From positions 24,475-88,474 of the IMG/VR virus record IMGVR_UViG_3300043411_000910: a stretch of DNA of 64,000 nt. One strand, written 5' to 3'. Shown one piece after another: positions 47,177 through 54,921 of the stretch. The number at the start of each line of letters is the position of its first letter. Position 1 is the stretch's first letter. Position numbers and translations under genes: made by a program. The DNA is from a virus. The notes under the pieces are model-generated. The model was given only the letters and a program-made list of their open reading frames with translations, made no database searches and had not been told where the DNA came from.

Positions 47177-48778
47177 ATGCTAGTAACTAAACGAGATGGA
47201 AGCACTGAAGTAGTAAAATTTGAAAAAATTCTAAAAAGAATCCAAAGGCAATCTAAGGATCTAAAAAACATAGACGCGCACGAAGTTGCGCAGAAAGTAA
47301 TATTGGGATTATATGATAAGGTTACCACAAAAGAGCTTGATGATTTAGCTATACAAACAGCATACGCATCTACAACAAAACATCCTGATTATGATAAATT
47401 GGCTGTCAGGCTAGAGATAACAAGACTACATAAGGAAACAGATAGTACTTTTTCAAATGTAATAGAAAGTTTAAATAAAATAAAAGATAAGAATGGTAAT
47501 GATAAGAAATTAATAGCAGAAAATGTAATGAAGTTTGTAAAGAAAAATTTGCATGTATTAAACACTGCCATAGATTATAATAGAGATTTTAAATTTGATT
47601 TTTTTGGATTAAAAACTCTTCAAAGGTCGTATCTTTTAAAAATAAATGAAAAGATCGTTGAGCGTCCGCAGCACATGTGGATGCGCGTTGCTTGTGGGAT
47701 ACATTATGATGATATTGATGCTTGTATTAATACTTATAATATGCTAAGTAATATGGAAGCTACACATGCAACACCAACATTATTTAATTCTGGTTTAATA
47801 AAGAATCAACTTTCTAGTTGCTTCCTTGTAGCAATGAAGGATGATAGTGTGTCTGGGATATATGATACATTAAAAGAATGTGCATTGATATCACAATCGG
47901 CTGGTGGTATAGGATTACATGCCCACAATATTAGATCAAAAGGATCTCCTATATATGGGACAAATGGAACAAGCAATGGATTAGTTCCTATGTTGAAAGT
48001 ATTTAATGAAACTGCCAAGTATGTTGATCAAGGTGGAAATAAACGTAAAGGAAGTATAGCTATATATCTAGAGCCGTGGCACGCCGATGTAATTGATTTT
48101 CTTGATCTAAGAAAGAATAACGGCAAAGAAGAGTTAAGGGCTAGAGATTTAAATCTTGCTATATGGGCTCCTGACTTATTCTTTAAAAGAGTTAAAGCTG
48201 ATGAAGATTGGTGCTTAATGGACCCAAATGTGTCAAAAGGTTTATCTGATGTATATGGAGATGAATTTGATGCATTATATACAAAATATGAATCTGAAGG
48301 AAAATTTGTATCTAAGGTAAAAGCTAGAGATATTTGGTCTAAGATACTAGAATCGCAATTAGAAACTGGTCAACCATATTTATTAGCAAAAGATGCTGGA
48401 AATAAAAAATCAAATCAAAAAAATATAGGAACAATAAAATCTAGCAATTTATGTATTGATGGAGATGCTTTTGTAAGGGTTAAGAAAGATTTAGATGTTA
48501 ACTCTGATGAATTTTTATTTACAATGAAAGAGGTAGATGAAATGAATAAAGCAAATAAAAATAGTCTCTATATATTAGGATACGACGAGTCTGCCAAAAG
48601 AAAAGTTTATAATAGACTAATTGCTAGTAAGCTAACAAAAGAAAAGGCTAAAGTTGTTAAAATAACATCAAATGGAAAAGAATTAAGGTGTACTCCAGAC
48701 CATAAAGTATATACAAAGAATAGGGGATACGTTGAAGCAATTAATCTAAAAGAAGATGATGAGTTAGATATAATATAA
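47177..48778 (+). CDS. nrdA: Ribonucleotide reductase large subunit, N-terminal half fused to IntN of a split intein
   Basis: A 533-residue product. Residues 1-425 are the N-terminal part of class I NrdA: an ATP-cone (residues about 1-90, KRDGSTEVVKFEKILKRIQR), then HATPTLFNSG, QLSSCFLVAMKDDSVSGIYD with the first redox cysteine, SAGGIGLHAHNIRSKGS, and EPWHADVIDFLDLRKNNG. At Cys426, after KSSNL, an intein N-part starts (CIDGDAFVRV, then RCTPDHKVYTKNRGY as block B) and runs to a stop at 48776. Two further genes lie before the rest of NrdA. The active enzyme needs trans-splicing with the product at 49957. GGAG lies before the ATG. Confidence 0.93.
   Translation: MLVTKRDGSTEVVKFEKILKRIQRQSKDLKNIDAHEVAQKVILGLYDKVTTKELDDLAIQTAYASTTKHPDYDKLAVRLEITRLHKETDSTFSNVIESLNKIKDKNGNDKKLIAENVMKFVKKNLHVLNTAIDYNRDFKFDFFGLKTLQRSYLLKINEKIVERPQHMWMRVACGIHYDDIDACINTYNMLSNMEATHATPTLFNSGLIKNQLSSCFLVAMKDDSVSGIYDTLKECALISQSAGGIGLHAHNIRSKGSPIYGTNGTSNGLVPMLKVFNETAKYVDQGGNKRKGSIAIYLEPWHADVIDFLDLRKNNGKEELRARDLNLAIWAPDLFFKRVKADEDWCLMDPNVSKGLSDVYGDEFDALYTKYESEGKFVSKVKARDIWSKILESQLETGQPYLLAKDAGNKKSNQKNIGTIKSSNLCIDGDAFVRVKKDLDVNSDEFLFTMKEVDEMNKANKNSLYILGYDESAKRKVYNRLIASKLTKEKAKVVKITSNGKELRCTPDHKVYTKNRGYVEAINLKEDDELDII
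48452..48775 (+). mobile_element. Split intein, N-terminal part (IntN) in NrdA
   Basis: 108 residues from Cys426 to Ile533: block A CIDGDAFVRV and block B TPDHKVYTKNRGYVEAINLK, ending DDELDII before the stop. It lacks blocks F/G, which are found 1.2 kb downstream at 49957-50055. Confidence 0.88.
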
Positions 48779-48865
48779 CTAATCCCTGTGGTGCTAGGTT
48801 ACGCATATATTAATATTTTATTACTGTATACACAGGTTAGATGATTTAGTTGTTTATGGAGCATC

Positions 48866-49960
48866 ATGAAATGTAGACTTACTGGAATGGACATGGATCT
48901 TACTTTTTGGCACAGTTTAAAGAAAAATAAAATAATTAATGAAATGTATGAAGAAGAAATGCTATCTAAAAACCCAGAGGCATATAAAGCATATGTTGAA
49001 TCAAATAAACATATAAATTTCTTAAAGAAGTGGATAAAGGGAGAGGGTATAAATTGCAAAATTACTGGAAAATTAATTCCAGTAGAAAAAATAATTTCAA
49101 CACCAAATACAAATCTTTACTATTCTGATGTTGAGACTCGCATAGCTCGTGGTTCATCATTCAGGGGCAAGAAAAGACCAGAGTTTGCTAAAAAAATATC
49201 TTCTATTTTAAAAGGAAGACCAAAAACAGATGAAGATAAAAAACAAAGCTCTGATAGATTAAAGTCTATAGGATTTAAGAAAAAAGTTTTGTTAAATAAA
49301 AGCATTATAGACGAATTATGCAATGATGAGATAAAAATAAGAGAATTATATAAGAAAATGTACTCTGATCTTCAAAAAGGAATAGAGTATAAAAGAAGAT
49401 TTGTAATAAAAAATATAAATAAATATATTGAGGATTTTAATGGGTCTTTAGATTATTTAGCATTTGCACCTGAAGATGAAATAAGAATAATATTTAGTGA
49501 ATTACAGTCGATAAAGTCATCGATAGCCATGAGGGATAACCCAACCATGGGCAATGCCAAAGTAGTACTAATGACTGACCTTAAGCATAATAATAACGGG
49601 CTAGTTGAAGTTAAAGTAAGGTCGGTCATGGAGTCAGAAATAATAAAAATGTTCGAAAGATATGGTGTAAAATGGGAATATGAAACGGAGACTATTGAAT
49701 ACTTCTATCTTTTCAATAGAAAATATACGGTTGATTTTAAATTTTATTATAACGATAAAATATATTATTTAGAAGTTAAAGGGTCCGTTAGATCTACTGA
49801 TCACGATAAAATAGTAACCAAGGCTGAATTCGCTGTTAAGAAATTCGATAATTATATCTTTTATCAAAAAGAATTGATATTAAATATCGATGACTTAATA
49901 AAATATAGGTTAACTCCTGATGATAAAATAAAAATAAAACACTTGTACGAGGTTAAATGA
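48866..49960 (+). CDS. Endonuclease gene between the split nrdA halves (NUMOD3 plus PD-(D/E)XK-like)
   Basis: A 364-residue protein placed between IntN and IntC. An N-terminal cysteine region (KCRLTG and INCKITGKLI) may bind zinc. GKKRPEFAKKISSILKGRP (about residues 100-118) is a NUMOD3-type DNA-binding motif common in homing endonucleases. The C-terminal part has a PD-(D/E)XK nuclease pattern: Glu in the VMESEIIKMFERYG helix, Asp290 (YTVDFKF), Glu303-x-Lys305 (YYLEVKG), then a basic helix. This should cut the intein-less nrdA allele and copy the element. GGAG lies before the ATG, and it ends with ATGA overlapping IntC, so the two are coupled. Confidence 0.8.
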   Translation: MKCRLTGMDMDLTFWHSLKKNKIINEMYEEEMLSKNPEAYKAYVESNKHINFLKKWIKGEGINCKITGKLIPVEKIISTPNTNLYYSDVETRIARGSSFRGKKRPEFAKKISSILKGRPKTDEDKKQSSDRLKSIGFKKKVLLNKSIIDELCNDEIKIRELYKKMYSDLQKGIEYKRRFVIKNINKYIEDFNGSLDYLAFAPEDEIRIIFSELQSIKSSIAMRDNPTMGNAKVVLMTDLKHNNNGLVEVKVRSVMESEIIKMFERYGVKWEYETETIEYFYLFNRKYTVDFKFYYNDKIYYLEVKGSVRSTDHDKIVTKAEFAVKKFDNYIFYQKELILNIDDLIKYRLTPDDKIKIKHLYEVK

Positions 49961-50055
49961 TAAAAATAGAATTGATAAATGAAGAAGTTGATGTTTATGA
50001 TTTTACAATAGAAAATACTCATAATTTTTATGCTAACGACATACTTGTTCATAAT
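49957..50055 (+). mobile_element. Split intein, C-terminal part (IntC) in NrdA
   Basis: 33 residues: block F VDVYDFTIENTHNFYANDIL and block G ILVHN, followed by Cys34 as the +1 residue. It pairs with the IntN at 48452-48775; the splice site is Cys ... Asn/Cys. Confidence 0.88.
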
Positions 50056-51147
50056 TGTTGTGAAATTTTTGAAGTATCTTCTCCGGAAGAAACTGCTGTT
50101 TGTAATTTAGCCTCTATCTCGTTACCATCATTTATAGATAATAAAAATGGGAGAAAAAGCTTTAACTTCTCAAGATTAATAGAGACTTCTAAAACATTGA
50201 CAGAGAATTTAAACAAAATAATAGACAATGAGTATTATCCTGTAGAATCAGCTAAAAAATCAAATAACAGACATAGACCAATAGGTATTGGTGTTCAGGG
50301 TTTAGCTGATGTGTTTGCTCAAATGAGATATTCATGGGAAAGTGAAGAGGCTAAGAAATTAAACAAAGATATTTTTGAATCTATATATTATGGATTCTTA
50401 TGTAAGTCCAATGAACTATCAGAGAAGCTAGGATCATATGAAACATTTGCAGGTAGCCCAGCATCCGAAGGAATGTTACAGTTTGATTTGTGGGGTGTTG
50501 AAGAGTCAAATAGATATGATTGGGGGTCACTAAAAGAAAAGATAAAGCAAAGTGGGTTAAGAAATTCATTAGGGTTAGCGCCAATGCCAACTGCATCCAC
50601 TTCTCAAATAATGGGTAATACCGAATGTTTTGAGCCAATAACCTCTAACATATATAAAAGAGCAACATTATCTGGAGAATTTATACAATTAAATAAATAT
50701 CTTGTAGACGATTTGATTGAGTTAGGATTATGGAATGATCAGATAAGACAAAAGATAATAGCAGCAGAAGGATCAATTCAAAACATAGACGAGATTCCAT
50801 CTGATTTAAAGAAATTATATAAAACAGTTTGGGAAATGTCTCAAAAGGTTTTGATAGATATGTCTGCTGATCGTGCTCCATTTATATGTCAATCACAAAG
50901 TTTAAATCTTTATTTTAAAGATGCTAATTTTGCCAAACTAACATCAGCATATTTCTATGGGTGGGAGAAGGGATTAAAGACAATAGTTTATTATACAAGA
51001 ACGCAAAATAAGAGTGCTCAGAAATTTACTGTTGAATATAATATAGAAAAAGAATTGAAAGAAAAAGCAAAACAAAAAGAAGTTGAGACTGAAGAATTAT
51101 CTTGCTCATTAGATAATCCAGATGCATGTTTATCTTGCGGTAGCTAA
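49957..51147 (+). CDS. nrdA: Split intein IntC fused to the C-terminal half of ribonucleotide reductase large subunit
   Basis: A 396-residue product. Residues 1-33 are IntC, and residues 34-396 are NrdA. The join reads NDILVHN/CCEIF; together with SSNL from the first half it restores S-N-L-C-C-E, matching the site of the radical cysteine. Cys34 is therefore the catalytic thiyl cysteine, Cys49 (ETAVCNL) the second redox cysteine and Glu36 the conserved Glu. Further family blocks: RPIGIGVQGLADVFAQMRYS, PMPTASTSQIMGN, and a C-terminal CLSCGS redox pair. Summed exteins give 788 residues, a normal NrdA size. Confidence 0.93.
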   Translation: MIKIELINEEVDVYDFTIENTHNFYANDILVHNCCEIFEVSSPEETAVCNLASISLPSFIDNKNGRKSFNFSRLIETSKTLTENLNKIIDNEYYPVESAKKSNNRHRPIGIGVQGLADVFAQMRYSWESEEAKKLNKDIFESIYYGFLCKSNELSEKLGSYETFAGSPASEGMLQFDLWGVEESNRYDWGSLKEKIKQSGLRNSLGLAPMPTASTSQIMGNTECFEPITSNIYKRATLSGEFIQLNKYLVDDLIELGLWNDQIRQKIIAAEGSIQNIDEIPSDLKKLYKTVWEMSQKVLIDMSADRAPFICQSQSLNLYFKDANFAKLTSAYFYGWEKGLKTIVYYTRTQNKSAQKFTVEYNIEKELKEKAKQKEVETEELSCSLDNPDACLSCGS

Positions 51148-51165
51148 TTAATATCATATACTGTT

Positions 51166-51750
51166 ATGTTTAACTTTGAAAAGATATCAAAAGAACTTAA
51201 TAAGGATAAGTATTTTTATCATTTGAAATCAGAGGACTTTAGTGGTAAAATTATTTATCCTTTATCTACTTTGAAAGAAAAGGACAATAAAGTTTATAAG
51301 CAATCTATTAAGAAATATAAAGGTCGTGAAAATCAATTAACAACAAAAATAGATTTGTTAAATTGTGAATGGCAAGATTGCATAAATTTATCTACATTGA
51401 ATCCTGCTAAAATATTTGAGGCGGCATTTTTATTAGGTCTTAAAAACAATGAATATAATATTGGTAAAGAAATATTAAGATTTCCTATATCATGTTTGGA
51501 GGGCAAAAAGTTTTGTTTATACAATGATGGTAAAATAGATGATTCTAAATCATATTCTAAAGTTACTGTTAAGTCGTATAAAGAACTAGAGTTTGTACCT
51601 AGTGAAACAATGAAATACTTTGCTGAATGTAAAGATAATGATGAAGACCCTTTGATATTTAGTGATGTTGTGCATATCTTATTAAAAGATGAATTGGATA
51701 TAAGTGAAGCTGATGTTGTAAAATACGAACCTAGCAAAATATACTACTGA
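51166..51750 (+). CDS. Hypothetical protein after nrdA
   Basis: A 194-residue protein of mixed charge with no family I recognise. Features seen: an N-terminal Lys-rich segment (MFNFEKISKELNKDKYFYHL), a central helical region (NLSTLNPAKIFEAAFLLGLK), and an acidic C-terminus (LLKDELDISEADVVKYEPS). It is soluble and has no signal. It follows nrdA by 18 bases and has no Shine-Dalgarno sequence; CATATACT lies directly before the ATG, as in other possibly leaderless genes here. A regulatory or nucleotide-metabolism role would be guesswork. Confidence 0.6.
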   Translation: MFNFEKISKELNKDKYFYHLKSEDFSGKIIYPLSTLKEKDNKVYKQSIKKYKGRENQLTTKIDLLNCEWQDCINLSTLNPAKIFEAAFLLGLKNNEYNIGKEILRFPISCLEGKKFCLYNDGKIDDSKSYSKVTVKSYKELEFVPSETMKYFAECKDNDEDPLIFSDVVHILLKDELDISEADVVKYEPSKIYY

Positions 51751-51767
51751 TAGTCTATAAGAATAAG

Positions 51768-51776
51768 TGTTATAAT
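51768..51776 (+). promoter_or_regulatory. Extended -10 promoter (TGTTATAAT)
   Basis: TG at 51768-51769, one base, then TATAAT at 51771-51776. It points into a ~150-base gap before the PhoH gene and is the best sigma-70-like box I saw. No convincing -35 was found. It would transcribe the short segment ending at the terminator 51834-51879. Confidence 0.5.
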
Positions 51777-51783
51777 CTAGGTG

Positions 51784-51879
51784 AATGACAAAGGAATAAA
51801 AGATTATACATTTTGTAAAGTGAAAATCTCTGCAATCCTTCATTCCAATAAATAAATATCGGGATGAAGGATTTTTTTT
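51784..51879 (+). ncRNA. Candidate small RNA or attenuated leader before phoH
   Basis: A strong promoter box at 51768-51776 is followed by an intergenic stretch with no ORF except a 4-codon MTKE peptide (51784-51798), and ends at a perfect terminator. The product would be about 95 bases. It could be a stand-alone small RNA, or a leader that attenuates the PIN-PhoH gene starting at 51903. The role is inferred. Confidence 0.35.
51834..51879 (+). terminator. Rho-independent terminator before phoH
   Basis: A 10-base-pair stem (51834-51843 with 51864-51873) with a 20-base loop ends in eight T. It sits 24 bases before the ATG of the PhoH gene, so it ends an upstream transcript or acts as attenuator. 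Confidence 0.82.
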
Positions 51880-51902
51880 AAACAAAGGAAAAGATACATA
51901 AA

Positions 51903-53165
51903 ATGAGTAAAATCTACGTCTTAGATACTTCGGCAATTGTAGATGAACCAACAATACTCTATTCATTTAAAGATTCAATAATTATTATACCATTCGTAGT
52001 CCTAGAAGAGTTAGATAAATTAAAGACTTTCAATAATGATGCCTCTAGAAATGCACGCTTAGCTATTAGATTCCTCGATCAAATATTTGAGGACTCAAAT
52101 ATAGCTCACATCCAATCAAATTGTAAGATAAGAATAGAATTTGATTATGATAACCTATTCGATGATATGTCATATGGCGATAATCAAATAGTTGCTTGTG
52201 CTGTTAGAATTAAGAAAACATATAAAAAAGATGTTACACTAATAACATCAGACATAAATCTAAAAGTTAAAGCTAAATCCATGGACTTAAAAGCAGAATC
52301 ATTTGCTTCAACAGTTTCCATATTTGATATGTATCCTTACCTAGAAATGTGCTCTGATATAGATCTATTAACTAAAATCCAACTACACCAACAAGCCGAA
52401 GATGATATGGGTCTAGTTAATAATTCATTCATCTTATTTGAAGATGAATATGGTAAATCACAATGCCTATCAAGGAAACATGCCGATGGAAAAATAAAGC
52501 TTATAAAGAAACATAATCCCTGGGGATTGTCTTGTAAGAACAAAGAGCAGTCATGTCTTGTAGATTTAATAATGGATAAAAATGTAAGCTTAGTTACAGC
52601 AATGGGTGTCGCTGGATCTGGTAAAAGCTTATTAGCTATTGCTTGTGCTCTAGAACTAGTATTAGAACAAAAAAAATATGATAAAATAATAATCTATAGA
52701 CCAATCCAAGAAACAGGCGAATCTATAGGGTATTTGCCTGGCTCACAAGAAGAAAAACTAGCTCCATATTTTACAGCTGTAATGGACTCATTTGAGTTTC
52801 TTCTAGCTCATAAGAATCCAGATTGGAAACGAACACTAGATATGTATGTTTCAAAAGGTAAAATTGAATTAGATTCAATGACTTTTATTAGAGGCAGGTC
52901 TATCCCAAATACTTTGATAATTCTTGATGAATGTCAAAATGTTGCAGAAAAAGATGTTAAAACATTTTTAACTAGAATAGGTGAAGGATCTAAAGTTGTC
53001 ATCTTAGGTGATATAGAACAGATTGATAGTGATAGACTAAATATAGTTAACAATGGTTTATCAAAAGTAATGCAGAAGTTTAAAGGATCAGAATTATATG
53101 GTCACGTTACTTTGACCAAGGGCGAAAGATCTAAATTAGCCGCGGAAGCAGCTAAGTTGTTATAA
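51903..53165 (+). CDS. phoH: PIN-domain PhoH-like ATPase
   Basis: A 420-residue fusion. The N-terminal ~150 residues form a PIN nuclease domain: Asp8 (YVLDTSAIV), VLEELDKLK and a later acidic pair (TSDINLKVKA). Residues ~200-420 are a PhoH ATPase: Walker A VAGSGKSLL (about 236), YRPIQETGESIGYLPGSQEE (PhoH signature), RGRSIPNTLIILDECQN (Walker B, DECQ) and ILGDIEQID. The combination is the YlaK/PhoH2 type, whose cellular members unwind and cut RNA. PhoH genes are common in large phages. AAGGA lies 13 bases before the ATG. Confidence 0.88.
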   Translation: MSKIYVLDTSAIVDEPTILYSFKDSIIIIPFVVLEELDKLKTFNNDASRNARLAIRFLDQIFEDSNIAHIQSNCKIRIEFDYDNLFDDMSYGDNQIVACAVRIKKTYKKDVTLITSDINLKVKAKSMDLKAESFASTVSIFDMYPYLEMCSDIDLLTKIQLHQQAEDDMGLVNNSFILFEDEYGKSQCLSRKHADGKIKLIKKHNPWGLSCKNKEQSCLVDLIMDKNVSLVTAMGVAGSGKSLLAIACALELVLEQKKYDKIIIYRPIQETGESIGYLPGSQEEKLAPYFTAVMDSFEFLLAHKNPDWKRTLDMYVSKGKIELDSMTFIRGRSIPNTLIILDECQNVAEKDVKTFLTRIGEGSKVVILGDIEQIDSDRLNIVNNGLSKVMQKFKGSELYGHVTLTKGERSKLAAEAAKLL

Positions 53166-53166
53166 T
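53161..53166 (+). promoter_or_regulatory. TATAAT box overlapping phoH stop, 6 bases before next ATG
   Basis: A perfect TATAAT at 53161-53166 overlaps the PhoH stop, and the ATG of the next gene begins at 53173. No Shine-Dalgarno sequence exists between them, so transcription would begin about at the ATG (leaderless). Confidence 0.5.
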
Positions 53167-53172
53167 AGCTGT

Positions 53173-53406
53173 ATGGAAAAAATAACTGAAGAAGATCGAT
53201 TAACAATAGAATTAGCCAAATCGAATAAAAAAATTGCAGAGATAAGCGCTGAGAAAGCACAGTTACAAAGCGATTTGGCTGAGTCCTATTTTAGGAATCT
53301 AATTCTAGAAATATATATGAAGTACAATCTAACAAAAGATTGTTCTATAGATGCTGAAGGAAATATAATTAGAAAGGAAAATGATGAACAAGTTAAAGCT
53401 GAGTGA
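53173..53406 (+). CDS. Small coiled-coil protein, unknown
   Basis: A 77-residue protein with an N-terminal coiled coil (EEDRLTIELAKSNKKIAEIS and AEKAQLQSDLAE) and a YFRNLILEIYMKYNL helix, then an acidic tail. It contains no cysteines or catalytic pattern. Its start lacks a ribosome site but follows a TATAAT by 6 bases. It overlaps the next small gene by 26 bases. It resembles many small phage proteins that oligomerise; the function cannot be given. Confidence 0.6.
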   Translation: MEKITEEDRLTIELAKSNKKIAEISAEKAQLQSDLAESYFRNLILEIYMKYNLTKDCSIDAEGNIIRKENDEQVKAE

Positions 53407-53584
53407 AGTTAGCAATCTTATAAATATAAGAAATTATATAAGAACAGCAATTGATAACTTTAGTATAGATAAACCTAAAGTTAATAAGATGAATAAGATA
53501 CTTTCTTCACTTGACAATACTATTGTAGATCAAATTATCCAGATGTCAGAACAGAAGGATCAAGGTGATAACGAAAAGCCCTGA
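53381..53584 (+). CDS. Small helical protein, unknown
   Basis: A 67-residue, mostly helical protein (MNKLKLSEVSNLINIRNYIR ...) without a recognised motif. AAGGAAAATG precedes it, favouring the start at 53381 or 53384. It overlaps the gene before it by 26 bases and the methionine aminopeptidase by 20. The compact nested arrangement supports a real gene, but the evidence is limited to frame and ribosome site. Confidence 0.55.
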   Translation: MMNKLKLSEVSNLINIRNYIRTAIDNFSIDKPKVNKMNKILSSLDNTIVDQIIQMSEQKDQGDNEKP

Positions 53585-54347
53585 CAATGGTGAAATAATA
53601 ATAATAGAAGATCAAGAATTTTTGCATAATCAAAGAATAGCCGGCTCAGTTGTTAGTCGGCTATTAAAGTTATTAGAGTCAGAAACTAAATCTGGAAACT
53701 GTGTTACTGGATTAGATCTAGACGATTTAGCAGAAGAATTTATTCTAGATCATAAATGTCAACCAACATTTAAAAATTATAAACACACATACCCTAATTC
53801 AATATGTGTGTCAGTAAATAATGTTGCAGTACATGGGGTTCCAAACATAATATCCTTTAAAGAAGGAGATATTATATCAATAGACTTAGGTGCTACATAT
53901 AATAGAGCAATAGCTGATTCAGCAGTTACTTTTATATTAGGAAAGTCAAATTCCCAAAGAGAGGAAAATCTTGTAACTCTAACAAAATTAGCTCTTACAA
54001 AAGCAATTGAATCTATAAAAATAGAATCTAGATTAGGAATAATAGGCGAAACAATAAATAATGTAGCAAAGAATAATAATTTATCTGTTATTGTAGATTA
54101 TGGTGGTCATGGTATAGCTAGAGACACGGCTCACGCCAAACCATTTGTTTCCAATAAAGATTCAAAGTCAAATGGGATAAGAATACAAAATGGAATGAGC
54201 TTGGCAATAGAGCCAATATTTACTTTAGCTTTAACAAGTGATACGAAAACGGCTAATGATGGTTGGTCTGTTAACTGTATGGATAAGACGGCTCATTTTG
54301 AGCACACGATTAACATTAATAATAATATAGTTGAAATTATAACATAA
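53565..54347 (+). CDS. map: Methionine aminopeptidase, type I
   Basis: A 260-residue enzyme that removes N-terminal Met from proteins. All five metal ligands are present: Asp107 (ISIDLGAT), Asp118 (AIADSAV), His182 (YGGHGIA), Glu216 (LAIEPIF) and Glu246 (AHFEHTI). The start is GTG with AAGGA upstream; no in-frame ATG is near. The usual length is about 250-265 residues, so it is complete. A phage copy could mature virion or host proteins. Its gene overlaps the preceding small gene by 20 bases, and a kinase gene follows after 8 bases. Confidence 0.9.
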   Translation: MITKSPDNGEIIIIEDQEFLHNQRIAGSVVSRLLKLLESETKSGNCVTGLDLDDLAEEFILDHKCQPTFKNYKHTYPNSICVSVNNVAVHGVPNIISFKEGDIISIDLGATYNRAIADSAVTFILGKSNSQREENLVTLTKLALTKAIESIKIESRLGIIGETINNVAKNNNLSVIVDYGGHGIARDTAHAKPFVSNKDSKSNGIRIQNGMSLAIEPIFTLALTSDTKTANDGWSVNCMDKTAHFEHTININNNIVEIIT

Positions 54348-54355
54348 AGGAAGTT

Positions 54356-54907
54356 ATGAGAATATATATGTCAGGTAGTCATTCAGTTGGTAAGAGTACA
54401 TTAGCAAGATACATTAGCAAGAAATATAATTTACCCATAGTAACTGAAGTGGCAAGATCTGTATTAGCCGAGAAAGAATTATCTTTAAAAGATATAAGGA
54501 TAAATATAGATTCAGCTGATTCTTTCCAAGAAGAAATATTTTATAGACAACTCAAAGAAGAATTAAAATATACAAATTTTATATCTGATAGATCTATTGA
54601 TTGTTTGGCTTATACTGCTCAACATACAAGGATTTTAGGTAATCTAATACAATCAAAAGAACTTAAAGAATATATAGAGAAACTAAAAGAAAAAGAATCT
54701 GTAATACTATTTGTCAGACCTTGTAAAGAAACATTGGCTCAAGATGGCGTTAGGGAGAATCTAGATTGGGATGGGGTTATAGCAATAGATTCAATGATAA
54801 AGATGTTACTTGAGATGTTTGATTTGCCATATTTCCAGATTAATACACCAAATATGCAAGAAAGAGTTAGATTTGTTGATTCATTAATAAATAAACTTAA
54901 ATCATAA
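54356..54907 (+). CDS. P-loop nucleotide kinase, NadR/AAA_28-like
   Basis: A 183-residue ATP-binding protein. Walker A is GSHSVGKST (residues 7-15), with the TEVARSVLAE and ISDRSIDCLAYT segments typical of the NadR ribosylnicotinamide-kinase-like group. A LID-like FVRPCKETLAQDGVREN follows. In phages this family phosphorylates nucleosides or NAD precursors; the substrate is not visible. AAAGGAAGTT lies before the ATG. It stands beside methionine aminopeptidase and virion genes. Confidence 0.72.
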   Translation: MRIYMSGSHSVGKSTLARYISKKYNLPIVTEVARSVLAEKELSLKDIRINIDSADSFQEEIFYRQLKEELKYTNFISDRSIDCLAYTAQHTRILGNLIQSKELKEYIEKLKEKESVILFVRPCKETLAQDGVRENLDWDGVIAIDSMIKMLLEMFDLPYFQINTPNMQERVRFVDSLINKLKS

Positions 54908-54921
54908 AAAGTAATATCTTT

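Noticed and set aside
48452-50055. Group I intron as explanation for split nrdA
   Set aside because: Both borders are read as protein in frame with intein blocks A, B, F and G, and each half has its own start or stop.
50381-50638. Minus-strand ORFs opposite nrdA
   Set aside because: They lie inside the strongly conserved reductase coding region and carry no recognisable feature.
51333-51737. 134-codon minus-strand ORF
   Set aside because: It is the mirror of the 51166-51750 gene; composition is typical of a shadow frame and there is no gap it could fill.
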